A stretch of DNA of 64,000 bases from Acidovorax sp. DW039 (GCF_037101375.1 NZ_AP029019.1:2418001-2482000); one strand, 5' to 3'. Shown: positions 25,463 to 34,212, counted from the first letter of the stretch. The notes: a model not told the origin generated them from the sequence alone. Program-made: numbers and translations.

Positions 25463-27157
25463 TCAGGGAGGCGTTTGCGGCGTTGCTTGCGGCGCCAGTT
25501 GCTGCAAGGCCACAAGCGCGTCAGCGTCGGTGCGGTACGTGCAAAGGCCTGCGGCGGCAGGCAGCAGGCCTGCCTTGCGAAGTCCGGTTTCCACGGGCAG
25601 CTTCAAGCCACTGATGTGCAGTACGCCCCCACGGGCCAGCATCAATGCGTGTAATTGCGCAAAGGCTTCCAAGCCTGTAACGTCAATGCGATTGATGGGC
25701 TGCGCCATCAGGCACAGATGCAAGGTGTCCGGGTGCGCGTTCAGGTGTTCAATGACTCGGCGCTCCAGTGCACTGGCCGAAGCAAAATCCAGCTCTGCAT
25801 CCATGCGCAGCGCCAGAAGCTGGGGGGCCAGAGGTGGGAGGTTCCACAGGTGGCGGTCTCGCAGACTGCCGTCCGGGTGGAGCCCCAATTCAATGATGCG
25901 GGGGTGCAGTCGCTGGTACAGAAAGTGGGCCAGGTTCATGACCAGCCCGGCCAGCACGCCCCAGTACATGCGGGGGGCGGTTGCCAGTGTCAGCGCGAAG
26001 GTGACTGCAGCAATCACCGCCTCTACCCTCGACACACGCCAGAGCCTGAGCAGTGTGGCGGGCTTGAACAGGCTGAAAACTGCCGTCACGACAATGGCCG
26101 CCAACGCAGATTGCGGCACAAAATACAGCGCGGGCGTCAGCCACAGCAAAACGACCAGTACCAGAACCAGCGAAAACAGCGTGGCCCAACCGCTTTGAGC
26201 CCCTGCATAGAGGTTGATGGCGGAGCGCGAAAACGATGCGCTGGTGGCAAAACTGCCGCACAGACCGCTTGCCACCTTGGAAAGCCCTTGCCCGATCAGA
26301 TCCTGGTTTTCGTTCCACCGCTCGCCAGAGCGTTGGCTTTCCACTTTCGCGCTGGATGCGGTTTCCAGAAAACTTACCAATGTCACCACCAGCACCGGCA
26401 TCAGCAGGGACGCAAAGTCTGCTGCTGGCATCCACCCGGGCCAGTGCAGCGTGGGCAAGCCTTGCGGTAAATGTCCGACCACGGCCCCTCCGGCGTCGGC
26501 ATACCCGGTTGCCCAGCTGATGCCCCCTGCCAGTCCCACCACCATGATGGCGGAGGGAAAAGTGGGGCTGAGCCGCTTGCTCAGGATCAGCGCGGCCATG
26601 CTGCCGAAACCAAAAGCCGCAGCGGCAAGATCAAAAAGCCCGAGGGATGGGGTGCTGACAAGGGCGCTGAAGTCCGCACGCAACCCTGTCAATGCGGGCA
26701 GTTGCGAAGCCAGTATCAGCAAGGCTGCTGCCTGCGTGAATCCATTGAGCACGGGTGAAGTGACCAGATTGACCACCCAGCCAAACCGGGCCAGCCCCAT
26801 CACGCACTGCAGCGCACCACACAACAATGAAATCCACACGGCCATCTGCACCCATTGGGCGCTGCCGGGCTCGGCAAGCCCCGTCAGCGATGCGCCGATG
26901 AGCAAGCTGGTGAGTGCCGTTGGACCCACCCCCAAGCGTGTGGAAGAGCTGAAAAGCACAGCCACCAGCGCAGGCAGCAGGGAGGCGTAGATCCCGGTCA
27001 CCAGGGGCATACCCGCCAGCGCGGCATAGGCAACGCCCTGCGGCACCAGCATCAGCCCCACGGTCATGCCTGCCCAGAACTCCCCTCGAAGCAGGGCCGC
27101 ACTGGGTTTGGGCCATGCAAGGAACGGAAGCCAGGAGCGCAGAGACGAAAGTTGCAT
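25463..27157 (-). CDS. SulP-family anion transporter with STAS domain
   Basis: A membrane protein of 564 aa. The sulfate-transporter core runs to about residue 420, with the family signature GMTVGLMLVPQGVAYAALAG, QDLIGQGLSKVASGLCGSF and many hydrophobic helices. A cytoplasmic STAS domain follows (LHLCLMAQPINRIDVTGLEAF; LARGGVLHISGLKLPVETGL). The family carries sulfate, bicarbonate or dicarboxylates; the substrate here is not determinable. First gene of the apparent sulP - diguanylate cyclase - minD-like operon. Confidence 0.92.
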   Translation of the reverse strand: MQLSSLRSWLPFLAWPKPSAALLRGEFWAGMTVGLMLVPQGVAYAALAGMPLVTGIYASLLPALVAVLFSSSTRLGVGPTALTSLLIGASLTGLAEPGSAQWVQMAVWISLLCGALQCVMGLARFGWVVNLVTSPVLNGFTQAAALLILASQLPALTGLRADFSALVSTPSLGLFDLAAAAFGFGSMAALILSKRLSPTFPSAIMVVGLAGGISWATGYADAGGAVVGHLPQGLPTLHWPGWMPAADFASLLMPVLVVTLVSFLETASSAKVESQRSGERWNENQDLIGQGLSKVASGLCGSFATSASFSRSAINLYAGAQSGWATLFSLVLVLVVLLWLTPALYFVPQSALAAIVVTAVFSLFKPATLLRLWRVSRVEAVIAAVTFALTLATAPRMYWGVLAGLVMNLAHFLYQRLHPRIIELGLHPDGSLRDRHLWNLPPLAPQLLALRMDAELDFASASALERRVIEHLNAHPDTLHLCLMAQPINRIDVTGLEAFAQLHALMLARGGVLHISGLKLPVETGLRKAGLLPAAAGLCTYRTDADALVALQQLAPQATPQTPP

Positions 27158-27296
27158 GGGTGAATTGTCGCTGCAGTCGCGTACACGGGGCCACGCTGAT
27201 TTGGTTTTGTCCTACGTGAGCCTGACTGGCGTTCTGACAGGCGCGAGACCGTGCAGTGCTTACATTTTTCCTTGTCCTAACTGCAAGGAGGTTTTC

Positions 27297-27833
27297 ATGA
27301 GCAGCAACAGTTTGCAAATCCACGCCGAGCCAAACCATTCCCCGAAGAAGTCCACTCGCATTGCTGCGGTGCTGGCAGTCAGTGCGCTGGCACTGGGGCT
27401 TGCAGGTTGTGGGCGTGAGGAAGGGCAAACGGCTGGCCAGAGGCTGGACTCCGCCATAGACAAGACAGAACAAGCCGCTGCAGAAGCCCGCGTGAAGGCC
27501 GAAGCTGCGATGGCCAAAGCAGAGACCCAAATGGAAAAAGGCGCCGAGCGCGCGCAGGCCGCCGCGCAGGATATGAGTGCCTCAGCCCGCCAAGCTGCAG
27601 CCACGGCTGGAGACAAAGTCGACGACGCCAGCATCACAGCGCAGGTATCCGCGGGTCTGGCCAAAGACCCCGACCTGAGCGCAGTGAAAATCAATGTGGA
27701 CACCCAAGGTGGCGCGGTGACCTTGAACGGCCCCGCCCCTAATCTGGCTGCCAAAGACCGGGCTCAGGAGATTGCGAAGAGCGTGAAGGGGGTGACGTCC
27801 GTCACCAACCTTCTGGTGATCTCAGCTGGTTAA
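27297..27833 (+). CDS. BON-domain lipoprotein
   Basis: 178 aa. The lipoprotein signal has lipobox LGLAGC (Cys38) after a 20-residue basic N-region. Residues about 50-105 are an Ala/Lys/Glu-rich helix (RVKAEAAMAKAETQMEKGAE), probably coiled. The C-terminal BON domain is DASITAQVSAGLAKDPDLSAVKINVDTQGGAVTLNG...GVTSVTNLLVI. The family binds phospholipid and supports envelope integrity (OsmY/DolP type). AAGGAGG precedes ATG 27297; it is divergent from sulP. Confidence 0.88.
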   Translation: MSSNSLQIHAEPNHSPKKSTRIAAVLAVSALALGLAGCGREEGQTAGQRLDSAIDKTEQAAAEARVKAEAAMAKAETQMEKGAERAQAAAQDMSASARQAAATAGDKVDDASITAQVSAGLAKDPDLSAVKINVDTQGGAVTLNGPAPNLAAKDRAQEIAKSVKGVTSVTNLLVISAG

Positions 27834-27894
27834 GGACGCCTGGTGATGAGAACCTGCGGCCTGCTCAGCGTTTCAGGTCGCTACCATCCGGTGC

Positions 27895-29136
27895 ATGAAA
27901 AATACCGATCCCAACGCTCCTGAACTCATCACCAGCCTCATCCATCACCCTTACCAGCCGCCCGCAGACTTTGCGGCACCCCAGCCGGGGGTGTTCAAGG
28001 CCTCCACGGTCATCTTTCCTGATGTGGCGGCCATGCGCGGCCGGGAGTGGAAAGACAAGACCGGCTACACCTACGGGCTGCACGGCACGCCCACCTCTTT
28101 CATTTTGGAGGAACGCCTTTGCGCGCTGGAGGGCGGTGCACAGTGCGTATTGGTGCCAAGCGGTCTTGCTGCGATCAGTACGGTGGATTTAGCGCTGCTG
28201 CGCGCAGGGGATGAGGTGCTCATCCCTGACAACGCCTATGGCCCTGGCAAGGACTTCGCCGTCAACGAGTTGTCTCGATACGGAATTACCCACGCTTTCT
28301 ACGACCCACTGAACCCCTCCGATCTCGCTCAGCGTATCAACCCGGCCACAAAGCTGGTCTGGCTGGAGGCTCCTGGTTCGGTCACCATGGAATTCCCTGA
28401 CCTTTGCGAGCAGGTGCGCATCTGCAAGGAGCGCGGCGTTTTGACGGCGCTCGACAACACCTGGGGTGCCGGTTTGGCGTTCCAGCCTTTTGATCTGTTG
28501 GGCGATGGCTCGTTGGGGGTGGATGTGTCGGCCCATGCGCTGACCAAGTACCCCAGCGGTGGGGGTGACGTGCTAATGGGAAGCATCATCACCCGCTCAG
28601 AGCCCTTGCACATGAAAATCAAGCTCAGCCACATGCGTTTGGGCATGGGCGTGGGAATGAATGACGTGGAGGCCATTCTCCGCTCTCTTCCCAGCATTGC
28701 CCTGCGTTATCGCGCTCATGACTTGGCCGCGCGAAAGCTGGCCGTGTGGCTGCAACAGCAGCCTGCCATTGCGCAGGTGCTGCATCCTGCTTTGCAAGAC
28801 GCGCCCGGCCACGCGCACTGGAAGGCGCTGTGTGGTGCACACAATGGCGGGGAGGGCGCGGCTGCCGGGCTGTTCAGCGTCATGATTGACGCCCGCTTCA
28901 CACAAAATCATGTCGATGCCTTCTGTGATGCCTTGCGCCTGTTCAAGCTCGGCTACAGCTGGGGTGGGCCTATCAGCCTGGTGGTGCCTTACCACCTGCG
29001 CAGCATGCGCGGTGGCTCTACACCTCACCTTAAGCCTGGCACGCTGGTACGGTTTGCGATTGGCCTTGAAGCCGTGGAGGATCTGCAACGCGATCTGGAG
29101 CAAGCCCTGCAGGCCATGGAGCGGGCTGCGGCATAG
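27895..29136 (+). CDS. metC: Cystathionine beta-lyase (MetC-like)
   Basis: A PLP enzyme of 413 aa that releases homocysteine from cystathionine in methionine synthesis. It shows TYGLHGTPTSFILEERLCALEGG, VPSGLAAISTVDLALL, ALDNTWGAGLAFQPFDLLGDG and the lysine region SAHALTKYPSGGGDVLMGS, then FKLGYSWGGPISLVVPYH, which is characteristic of beta-lyases. The second Cys/Met-family enzyme in the window (see 7719), clearly diverged from it. No close operon partner. Confidence 0.87.
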   Translation: MKNTDPNAPELITSLIHHPYQPPADFAAPQPGVFKASTVIFPDVAAMRGREWKDKTGYTYGLHGTPTSFILEERLCALEGGAQCVLVPSGLAAISTVDLALLRAGDEVLIPDNAYGPGKDFAVNELSRYGITHAFYDPLNPSDLAQRINPATKLVWLEAPGSVTMEFPDLCEQVRICKERGVLTALDNTWGAGLAFQPFDLLGDGSLGVDVSAHALTKYPSGGGDVLMGSIITRSEPLHMKIKLSHMRLGMGVGMNDVEAILRSLPSIALRYRAHDLAARKLAVWLQQQPAIAQVLHPALQDAPGHAHWKALCGAHNGGEGAAAGLFSVMIDARFTQNHVDAFCDALRLFKLGYSWGGPISLVVPYHLRSMRGGSTPHLKPGTLVRFAIGLEAVEDLQRDLEQALQAMERAAA

Positions 29137-29295
29137 CGCCTCGCAGCACTCTTTTCGCCAATGGATGAGGGTGGTAGTTTCCTCAGTGGCGTTGGGTGCA
29201 CGGCTGATTTAGGGTGTGGTGGTGTTCGTACAGAGATTGAGCTTTGGCGGTGACTGCTGTACGGCCTCCCTTGAACACTCTGCGTTGCGCCGACT

Positions 29296-30111
29296 ATGCA
29301 AGATACATCTGCTACCGAGGTCACGCCCAGCCGGGACGATGCGCCCATTGTTTTGCTGCCCCTTACGCTGGCGGACCCTTTCCGCTGGCTTGGTCGGGGG
29401 CTGCAGGATGCCCGTGCAGCGCCGGGCATCGCAGTGTTTTACGGGGTCTGCTTCTGGCTGATGGCGATTGTGCTGGGTTGGGTGTTTCGCACGCGGCCCG
29501 AGTACACCATGTCCTTGGCAAGCGGATGTCTGCTTTTGGGTCCTTTTCTGGCGATGGGCCTGTACGACACCAGTCGAAGGCGCGAGGCTGGTCTGTCCCC
29601 CCAGCTGAGTGAATCCCTCACCTGCTGGGACAGCCACATGGGCAGCATGGGCATGCTGGTGCTGGTTCTGGTGGTGCTGGAACTGCTCTGGGGCAGAGCT
29701 TCACTGGTCGTGTTTGCCGTGTTCTTCAACATAGGCATGCCGTCCACCACGGGGGTGCTGGAGGCTGTCTTCAATCCCCAGAACTGGACGTTTGTAGCGG
29801 TGTATCTGGTGGTGGGCGGTGTGTTTGCCGCGCTGGTTTTTTCCACCTCGGTGGTGTCCATCCCCATGATCCTGGACCGTGATACCGACGCCCTGACCGC
29901 AGGGATCACGAGCATGCGCGTGGTGCTGGAAAACCCGCTCACCCTGCTTTTGTGGGGGGCGCTCATCACCACGCTGGTGGGTGTTTGCCTGTGGTTGGGC
30001 AGTGTGGGGCTGGTGCTGGTGGGGCCGGTGCTGGGGCATGCAAGCTGGCACGCCTATCGTGCGGCAGTGCAGTCTCGCGCCAGTCTTTCCTCGGCCGAGG
30101 CAAGGTCGTAA
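29296..30111 (+). CDS. DUF2189-family integral membrane protein
   Basis: 271 aa with about six hydrophobic helices (FYGVCFWLMAIVLGWVF; MLVLVLVVLELLWG; FVAVYLVVGGVFAALVFSTS; LLLWGALITTLVGVCLWLG). The pattern DPFRWLGRGLQDARAAPGIAVFYG near the N-terminus and GHASWHAYRAAV near the end are typical of DUF2189/BPSS1780-like proteins of unknown function. The stop codon at 30109-30111 directly abuts the 111-bp inverted-repeat element. Confidence 0.82.
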   Translation: MQDTSATEVTPSRDDAPIVLLPLTLADPFRWLGRGLQDARAAPGIAVFYGVCFWLMAIVLGWVFRTRPEYTMSLASGCLLLGPFLAMGLYDTSRRREAGLSPQLSESLTCWDSHMGSMGMLVLVLVVLELLWGRASLVVFAVFFNIGMPSTTGVLEAVFNPQNWTFVAVYLVVGGVFAALVFSTSVVSIPMILDRDTDALTAGITSMRVVLENPLTLLLWGALITTLVGVCLWLGSVGLVLVGPVLGHASWHAYRAAVQSRASLSSAEARS

Positions 30112-30222
30112 GAGCGGCTCACAAAACTCCCTTGGCGTCGTTGTTCCGTTTTGTCGTACCGGCGTACTGCCTGCGACGGAACGCCTAGCCAAGGCTGCTA
30201 CGCTGAGTTTTGTTAGCCGCTC
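30112..30222 (+). repeat. 111-bp terminal-inverted-repeat element, copy B (best preserved)
   Basis: Starts at the base after the TAA of the DUF2189 gene. Left terminus GAGCGGCTCACAAAACTC and right terminus GAGTTTTGTTAGCCGCTC are inverted complements with one mismatch in 18. The interior has GTTCCGT...ACGGAAC and other small dyads, so the transcript could fold into a long branched hairpin. It contains no ORF. Confidence 0.85.
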
Positions 30223-30306
30223 CAAGCCTCACCCGCGGTCTTGTGGAATTCGCGGGGTCTTCCCTGCGGCTGTTACAGTGGTCCTCCAACTCTGAAAGCA
30301 CACACC

Positions 30307-30489
30307 TTGGCAACACCCAACTACGGATACGAAAAACGCCAGCGTGAGCTCGCCAAAAAACAAAAGAAAGCGGACAAGCAGCGCGCAAAAACTGAGCGAC
30401 GTCACACCGATGATGCAGGTGAGACGCCAAGCGACACCGCTGCCGCAGATCCGCGTGCCGACGTGGAGGGCGCGCAGCCTCAAGGCTGA
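30307..30489 (+). CDS. Small highly charged protein, function unknown
   Basis: 60 aa from a TTG start at 30307, giving ATPNYGYEKRQRELAKKQKK and an acidic C-terminus. The N-terminus looks like a short conserved family I associate with betaproteobacteria (ATPNYGYEKRQ...). No membrane helix or cysteine is seen. The start has only a weak Shine-Dalgarno sequence (CTGAAAG). The Lys/Arg-rich helix could bind RNA, which is speculation. Confidence 0.6.
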   Translation: MATPNYGYEKRQRELAKKQKKADKQRAKTERRHTDDAGETPSDTAAADPRADVEGAQPQG

Positions 30490-30529
30490 TTCGAGCTTTT
30501 GCTCAGTTCGTTCCCAGCCTTTGTCGGGC

Positions 30530-31207
30530 TCAGCGGAGCAGCTTTTTTAGCTCAGGCCACACATTTGCCAGCATTTGTGGATGGGCTTCGGCCTTGGGGT
30601 GGATGCGGTCGGGCTGGAACATGCGTGTAGGGTCCGGTCCATCGGCCACACCCTTCAGAAAGAAGGGCACTACCGCTGCTTTTCTGGCCTTGGCGACTGT
30701 CTCGAACACCCCGGCAAACTTGGTTGCGTAGTCCGTGCCGTAGTTAGGCGGCACCTGCATGCCTACCAGCAGGACTTTTGCTCCTGCGTCCTGGGCGGCT
30801 TGCGCCATGAAGTTCAGGTTGTCTTGCGTGTTTTGCAGAGGCAGACCGCGCAACGCATCGTTGCCACCCAGCTCGATGACCACATGGGTTGGCTGATGGG
30901 CCTTGAGCAGTGCGGTGATGCGCGACCGGCCACCGGATGTGGTTTCACCGCTGACGCTGGCATTAACGACCTTGGCTTCTATCCTGTCAGCGGCGAGTTG
31001 TTTTTCAAGCAGCGCCACCCACCCGGTGCCCCGTGCCAAGCCGTATTCAGCGCTCAACGAATCACCCAGCACCAGTATCACGGCCGGTGTGCGGGATGCG
31101 CTCGTTTTGGCGGTGCCTTGTGCCCACACTGCCGGGGCGTAAACCCCCATGCCGAGAGCGACTGCAGAGCTGAGGATAAAGTGGCGACGATGCAGATTGC
31201 GAATCAA
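30530..31207 (-). CDS. tesA: Arylesterase / acyl-CoA thioesterase I, SGNH hydrolase (TesA-like)
   Basis: A periplasmic esterase/lysophospholipase of about 225 aa. SGNH blocks: ILVLGDSLSAEYG (nucleophile Ser), ASVSGETTSGG, VIELGGNDALRG, and PDRIHPKAEAH with the catalytic Asp and His. The signal sequence HRRHFILSSAVALGMGVY...AVWA has twin arginines. No ATG fits; TTG 31207 with AAAGG upstream is the likeliest start, but an ATG about 14 codons earlier would overlap the divergent ATPase gene. Head-to-head with the YbbA-like gene as in E. coli tesA-ybbA. Confidence 0.88.
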   Translation of the reverse strand: MIRNLHRRHFILSSAVALGMGVYAPAVWAQGTAKTSASRTPAVILVLGDSLSAEYGLARGTGWVALLEKQLAADRIEAKVVNASVSGETTSGGRSRITALLKAHQPTHVVIELGGNDALRGLPLQNTQDNLNFMAQAAQDAGAKVLLVGMQVPPNYGTDYATKFAGVFETVAKARKAAVVPFFLKGVADGPDPTRMFQPDRIHPKAEAHPQMLANVWPELKKLLR

Positions 31208-31222
31208 AGCAAAGAACCTTTC

Positions 31223-31918
31223 ATGTCCGAATCTCCCTCCGCGCCCCATACGCCCATCATCTCGGTGGAGCATGTTTTCAAGTCGGTGACCGACTCGACA
31301 GGCACGCTCGACATTCTGCGTGATATTGATTTCCGTCTGGCAGCGCGGGAAACAGCCGCCATTGTCGGCGCGTCGGGTTCCGGTAAAAGCACCTTGCTGT
31401 CCATCATCGCCGGGCTGGATACGCCCACCCGCGGTACCGTGCGGCTTGATGGGCAGGATCTGTTTGCCCTGGACGAGGATGCACGTGCTGCCCTGCGTGC
31501 GCAAAAGGTGGGCTTTGTGTTCCAGAGTTTTCAGCTCATGGGCAATATGACTGCCCTGGAAAACGTGATGCTGCCGCTGGAGCTGGCCGAGCGCCGCGAT
31601 GCCCGCAAGGCCGCCGCAGAGATGCTGGAGCGCGTGGGGCTAGGACAGCGCCTGGGGCACTACCCCAAGGTGCTCTCTGGGGGGGAGCAGCAGCGTGTGG
31701 CACTGGCCCGCGCTTTTGTGGTGCAACCCTCGTTGCTGCTGGCCGACGAGCCGACCGGCAGCCTCGACTTTGCAACAGGCGAATCCATCATGCGGCTCAT
31801 GTTTGAACTCAACCGCGAGCAAGGCACGACTCTGGTGCTGGTGACGCATGACCGATCCATCGCCGCGCAATGCGATCGCCGTATCACCATTGATGCGGGG
31901 CGCGTAGTGCCGGAGTGA
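31223..31918 (+). CDS. ybbA: ABC transporter ATP-binding protein, YbbA-like
   Basis: 231 aa. Walker A is GASGSGKST, the Q-loop region VFQSFQLMGNMTALEN, the signature LSGGEQQRVALARA, Walker B LLLADEPTGSLD and the switch His VTHD. It is of the LolD/MacB/YbbA type, which normally works with an FtsX-like permease; no permease follows (rlmB is next). Its ATG is only 15 bp from the tesA start on the opposite strand, so the promoters of each gene must lie in the other's coding sequence. Confidence 0.9.
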   Translation: MSESPSAPHTPIISVEHVFKSVTDSTGTLDILRDIDFRLAARETAAIVGASGSGKSTLLSIIAGLDTPTRGTVRLDGQDLFALDEDARAALRAQKVGFVFQSFQLMGNMTALENVMLPLELAERRDARKAAAEMLERVGLGQRLGHYPKVLSGGEQQRVALARAFVVQPSLLLADEPTGSLDFATGESIMRLMFELNREQGTTLVLVTHDRSIAAQCDRRITIDAGRVVPE

Positions 31919-31929
31919 GTGTGAAAATG

Positions 31930-32005
31930 GCTGCTGCGCCCGCAGGTAAAGCGCGGCAAGCTATAAAAAACATAGTGATTGAGCGCTTTCCCGTTGCCGA
32001 TGTGC
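31930..32005 (+). repeat. Degenerate short palindromic repeat
   Basis: GGCTGCTGCGCC...GGTAAAGCGC followed by GCTATAAAAAACATAG and TGAGCGCTTT contains pieces of the short-repeat family in altered order. It lies between the YbbA-like gene and rlmB. Classification is tentative. Confidence 0.4.
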
Positions 32006-32073
32006 GTCCACGAGGCTGTTGGCCGTAGAACCGGATCGTTCCCAGTGCCCGCTCGGCAACGATAATCCTGCCC

Positions 32074-32823
32074 ATGTCCTCCCCCAAAGTCCTGTTCGGC
32101 TTTCATGCCGTGGGCGTGCGTCTGAAGACCGCGCCGCAATCCATCATCGAGATTTATTACGAGTCCACTCGCCGCGATGCCCGCATGCGCCAGTTTCTGG
32201 AGCGGGCCAAAGAGGCCGGTGCCCGCTTGATCGAAGCCGATGGAATGCGCATTTCCAAGCTCGCTGGCAGCAACGGACACCAGGGGGTGGCCGCACGGGT
32301 GGACCCCGTCAAGCAGGTCCACTCCCTGGACGAGTTGCTGGAGACGCTCGAAGCCTCTGGCCAGGAACAGCCGTTGATTCTGGTGCTGGATGGCGTGACC
32401 GACCCGCACAACCTGGGTGCCTGCCTGCGCGTAGCCGATGGTGCCGGTGCGCATGCGGTCATTGCCCCCAAAGACCATGCCGTGGGCATCAATGCCACAG
32501 TGGCCAAGGTGGCCAGCGGTGCGGCAGAAACCATGCCGTACTTCATGGTGACGAACCTTGCTCGCACCTTGGGTGAACTCAAGGAACGCAACATCTGGTG
32601 CATCGGCACCAGCGACGATGCCCCCAAGACCATCTACCAGGTGGATCTGAAAGGCCCGGTGGCGTTGGTGCTGGGTGCGGAGGGTGACGGAATGCGTCAG
32701 CTCACCCGCAAGACCTGTGATGAGCTGGTGAGCATTCCCATGAAGGGCGCGGTGGAAAGCCTGAACGTCTCGGTGGCCAGCGGCGTGTGCCTGTACGAGG
32801 CGCTGCGTCAGCGCTCTGCCTGA
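32074..32823 (+). CDS. rlmB: 23S rRNA (guanosine(2251)-2'-O)-methyltransferase
   Basis: A SPOUT-class methyltransferase of 249 aa that methylates Gm2251 in the peptidyl transferase P loop. The N-terminal substrate-binding domain starts with LFGFHAVGVRLK. Motif 1 is LVLDGVTDPHNLGACLRVA; motifs 2 and 3 are VLGAEGDGMRQLTRKTCDELVSIPM and VESLNVSVASGVCLYE, which form the knotted SAM site. ATG 32074 is the natural start. Confidence 0.94.
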   Translation: MSSPKVLFGFHAVGVRLKTAPQSIIEIYYESTRRDARMRQFLERAKEAGARLIEADGMRISKLAGSNGHQGVAARVDPVKQVHSLDELLETLEASGQEQPLILVLDGVTDPHNLGACLRVADGAGAHAVIAPKDHAVGINATVAKVASGAAETMPYFMVTNLARTLGELKERNIWCIGTSDDAPKTIYQVDLKGPVALVLGAEGDGMRQLTRKTCDELVSIPMKGAVESLNVSVASGVCLYEALRQRSA

Positions 32824-32965
32824 GGCGCACTCCCATCGGCTCGGCGATGGGGTGACCCTATTTGACAAAGCGTTGTTCGGGCGGCCATTTGTCGCCTATT
32901 CGACTCGGAATTCTGCTTTTCCTTGATAGCCTGCGCGGTTTTGCAAATCTCCGGGCTATCACAAC

Positions 32966-34132
32966 ATGAGTCGTCGCCAGTTTCTCTTGAACGCCACCCA
33001 GGCCATGGCCGCAGTCGGCCTGCCCGCGTGGGCATCTTCTTCCTTTGCTGCTGAAGAAGCGCTTTCCGCAAAGCATCTCACCCTGGGTTGCTCCATCGCT
33101 CTGAGCGGCCCGCTGGGTATTGCCGGGTCGGAGCAAGTGGCGGGCATGAAGGCCGCATTCGCGGAAGTGAACGCAGCTGGGGGAATCCACGGACGGGAAA
33201 TCCGCCTGGATGTCAAAGACGACGGCTACGTACCCAGTCGTACGGCCCAGAACGTGACCGCCATGCTGGAGGCCCAGTCTGCCTTTGCTTTGATTTCGCC
33301 CCTGGGCACCGCCAACACTGCCGCCATCCTGCCGATGGTGGAGTCCAAAGGTATTCCCACCGTGGGCCCTGTGACCGGTGCCACGTCGCTGCGCACGGCC
33401 GAGCAGCGCAATGTGTTCTTCCTGCGCCCCAGCTACCGGGAGGAATCGCTGCGCCTGGTCAAGCAAGTGGTGGAGATGGGCCTCAAGCGCATTGCAGTGG
33501 TGTATCTGGACAACCCCTTCGGCAAGGAAGTGCTCAAGGACATGTCCACTGCGCTCGACAACGCCAAGGTGGAACGTTCGGGCGAATTCGCCTTGGCTGT
33601 GGACGGTAAAAACGCGGCAGAGCTGGCCGACAAGGTGGCAGCAGACCGCCCCGGTGCGGTTTTGCTGGCAACTACCGGCACCGCCAACACCGCATTTGTG
33701 CTGGCGTTCCGGACCAAGGCGCAGGGTGTACCGCTGGCAGGTCTGTCGGTCGCGGTGGTTTCGTCCGAGTTGCCCAAACTCGCCTCTGCGACACGCGGCC
33801 TGGCGCTGGTTCAGGTGTTTCCTGATGCCAATTCCCAGAAGTCGGTGGTGGTGCGCAAGTTCCAGTCAACGATGAAGGCGGTAGGCGCCAATCCCGCTCA
33901 CTTCAACAGCACCAGTAGCCTGGAGGGCTGGCTCAACGCCCAGGTGATGATTGAAGGGCTCAAGAACGCGGGCAAGGAGCCCACGCGCGATAGGCTCCGC
34001 TCGGGTCTTGCCAGCATCAAATCGCTGTCGTTTGGCGACTTCAGTGTGGGCTTTGGCGGCAAGGCTCCGTTTGTAGGGTCGGATGCCTTGTACCTGGCTG
34101 TCTACGCAGAAAACGCCCGTCGCATCAGTTAA
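32966..34132 (+). CDS. Leu/Ile/Val-type ABC transporter substrate-binding protein
   Basis: A periplasmic type I binding protein of 388 aa (Peripla_BP_6 family). The N-terminus SRRQFLLNATQAMAAVGLPA...SFA fits a Tat signal. The mature part starts LTLGCSIALSGPLGIAGSEQ, then FAEVNAAGGIHGREIRLDVKDDGY and the hinge-region KRIAVVYLDNPFGKEVL. No permease or ATPase genes are adjacent, so it is an orphan binding protein. The ligand may be amino acids or aromatic acids; it cannot be settled here. Confidence 0.88.
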   Translation: MSRRQFLLNATQAMAAVGLPAWASSSFAAEEALSAKHLTLGCSIALSGPLGIAGSEQVAGMKAAFAEVNAAGGIHGREIRLDVKDDGYVPSRTAQNVTAMLEAQSAFALISPLGTANTAAILPMVESKGIPTVGPVTGATSLRTAEQRNVFFLRPSYREESLRLVKQVVEMGLKRIAVVYLDNPFGKEVLKDMSTALDNAKVERSGEFALAVDGKNAAELADKVAADRPGAVLLATTGTANTAFVLAFRTKAQGVPLAGLSVAVVSSELPKLASATRGLALVQVFPDANSQKSVVVRKFQSTMKAVGANPAHFNSTSSLEGWLNAQVMIEGLKNAGKEPTRDRLRSGLASIKSLSFGDFSVGFGGKAPFVGSDALYLAVYAENARRIS

Positions 34133-34212
34133 CGGGCCGACCACCAGGGCCGCTCAAGCGTGCGGCCCGGTGTTCCTGGTTGCTGGCTTATCGCGCGGGT
34201 GCTGTGTGAGGG

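Noticed and set aside
25257..26198. Plus-strand open frame of 313 codons over the diguanylate cyclase and sulP genes
   Set aside because: It crosses two well-supported minus-strand genes and has a Ser/Arg-rich shadow composition.
29137..29295. Short open frames between the MetC-like and DUF2189 genes
   Set aside because: They overlap the DUF2189 gene in other frames, lack ribosome binding sites and have no recognisable composition.
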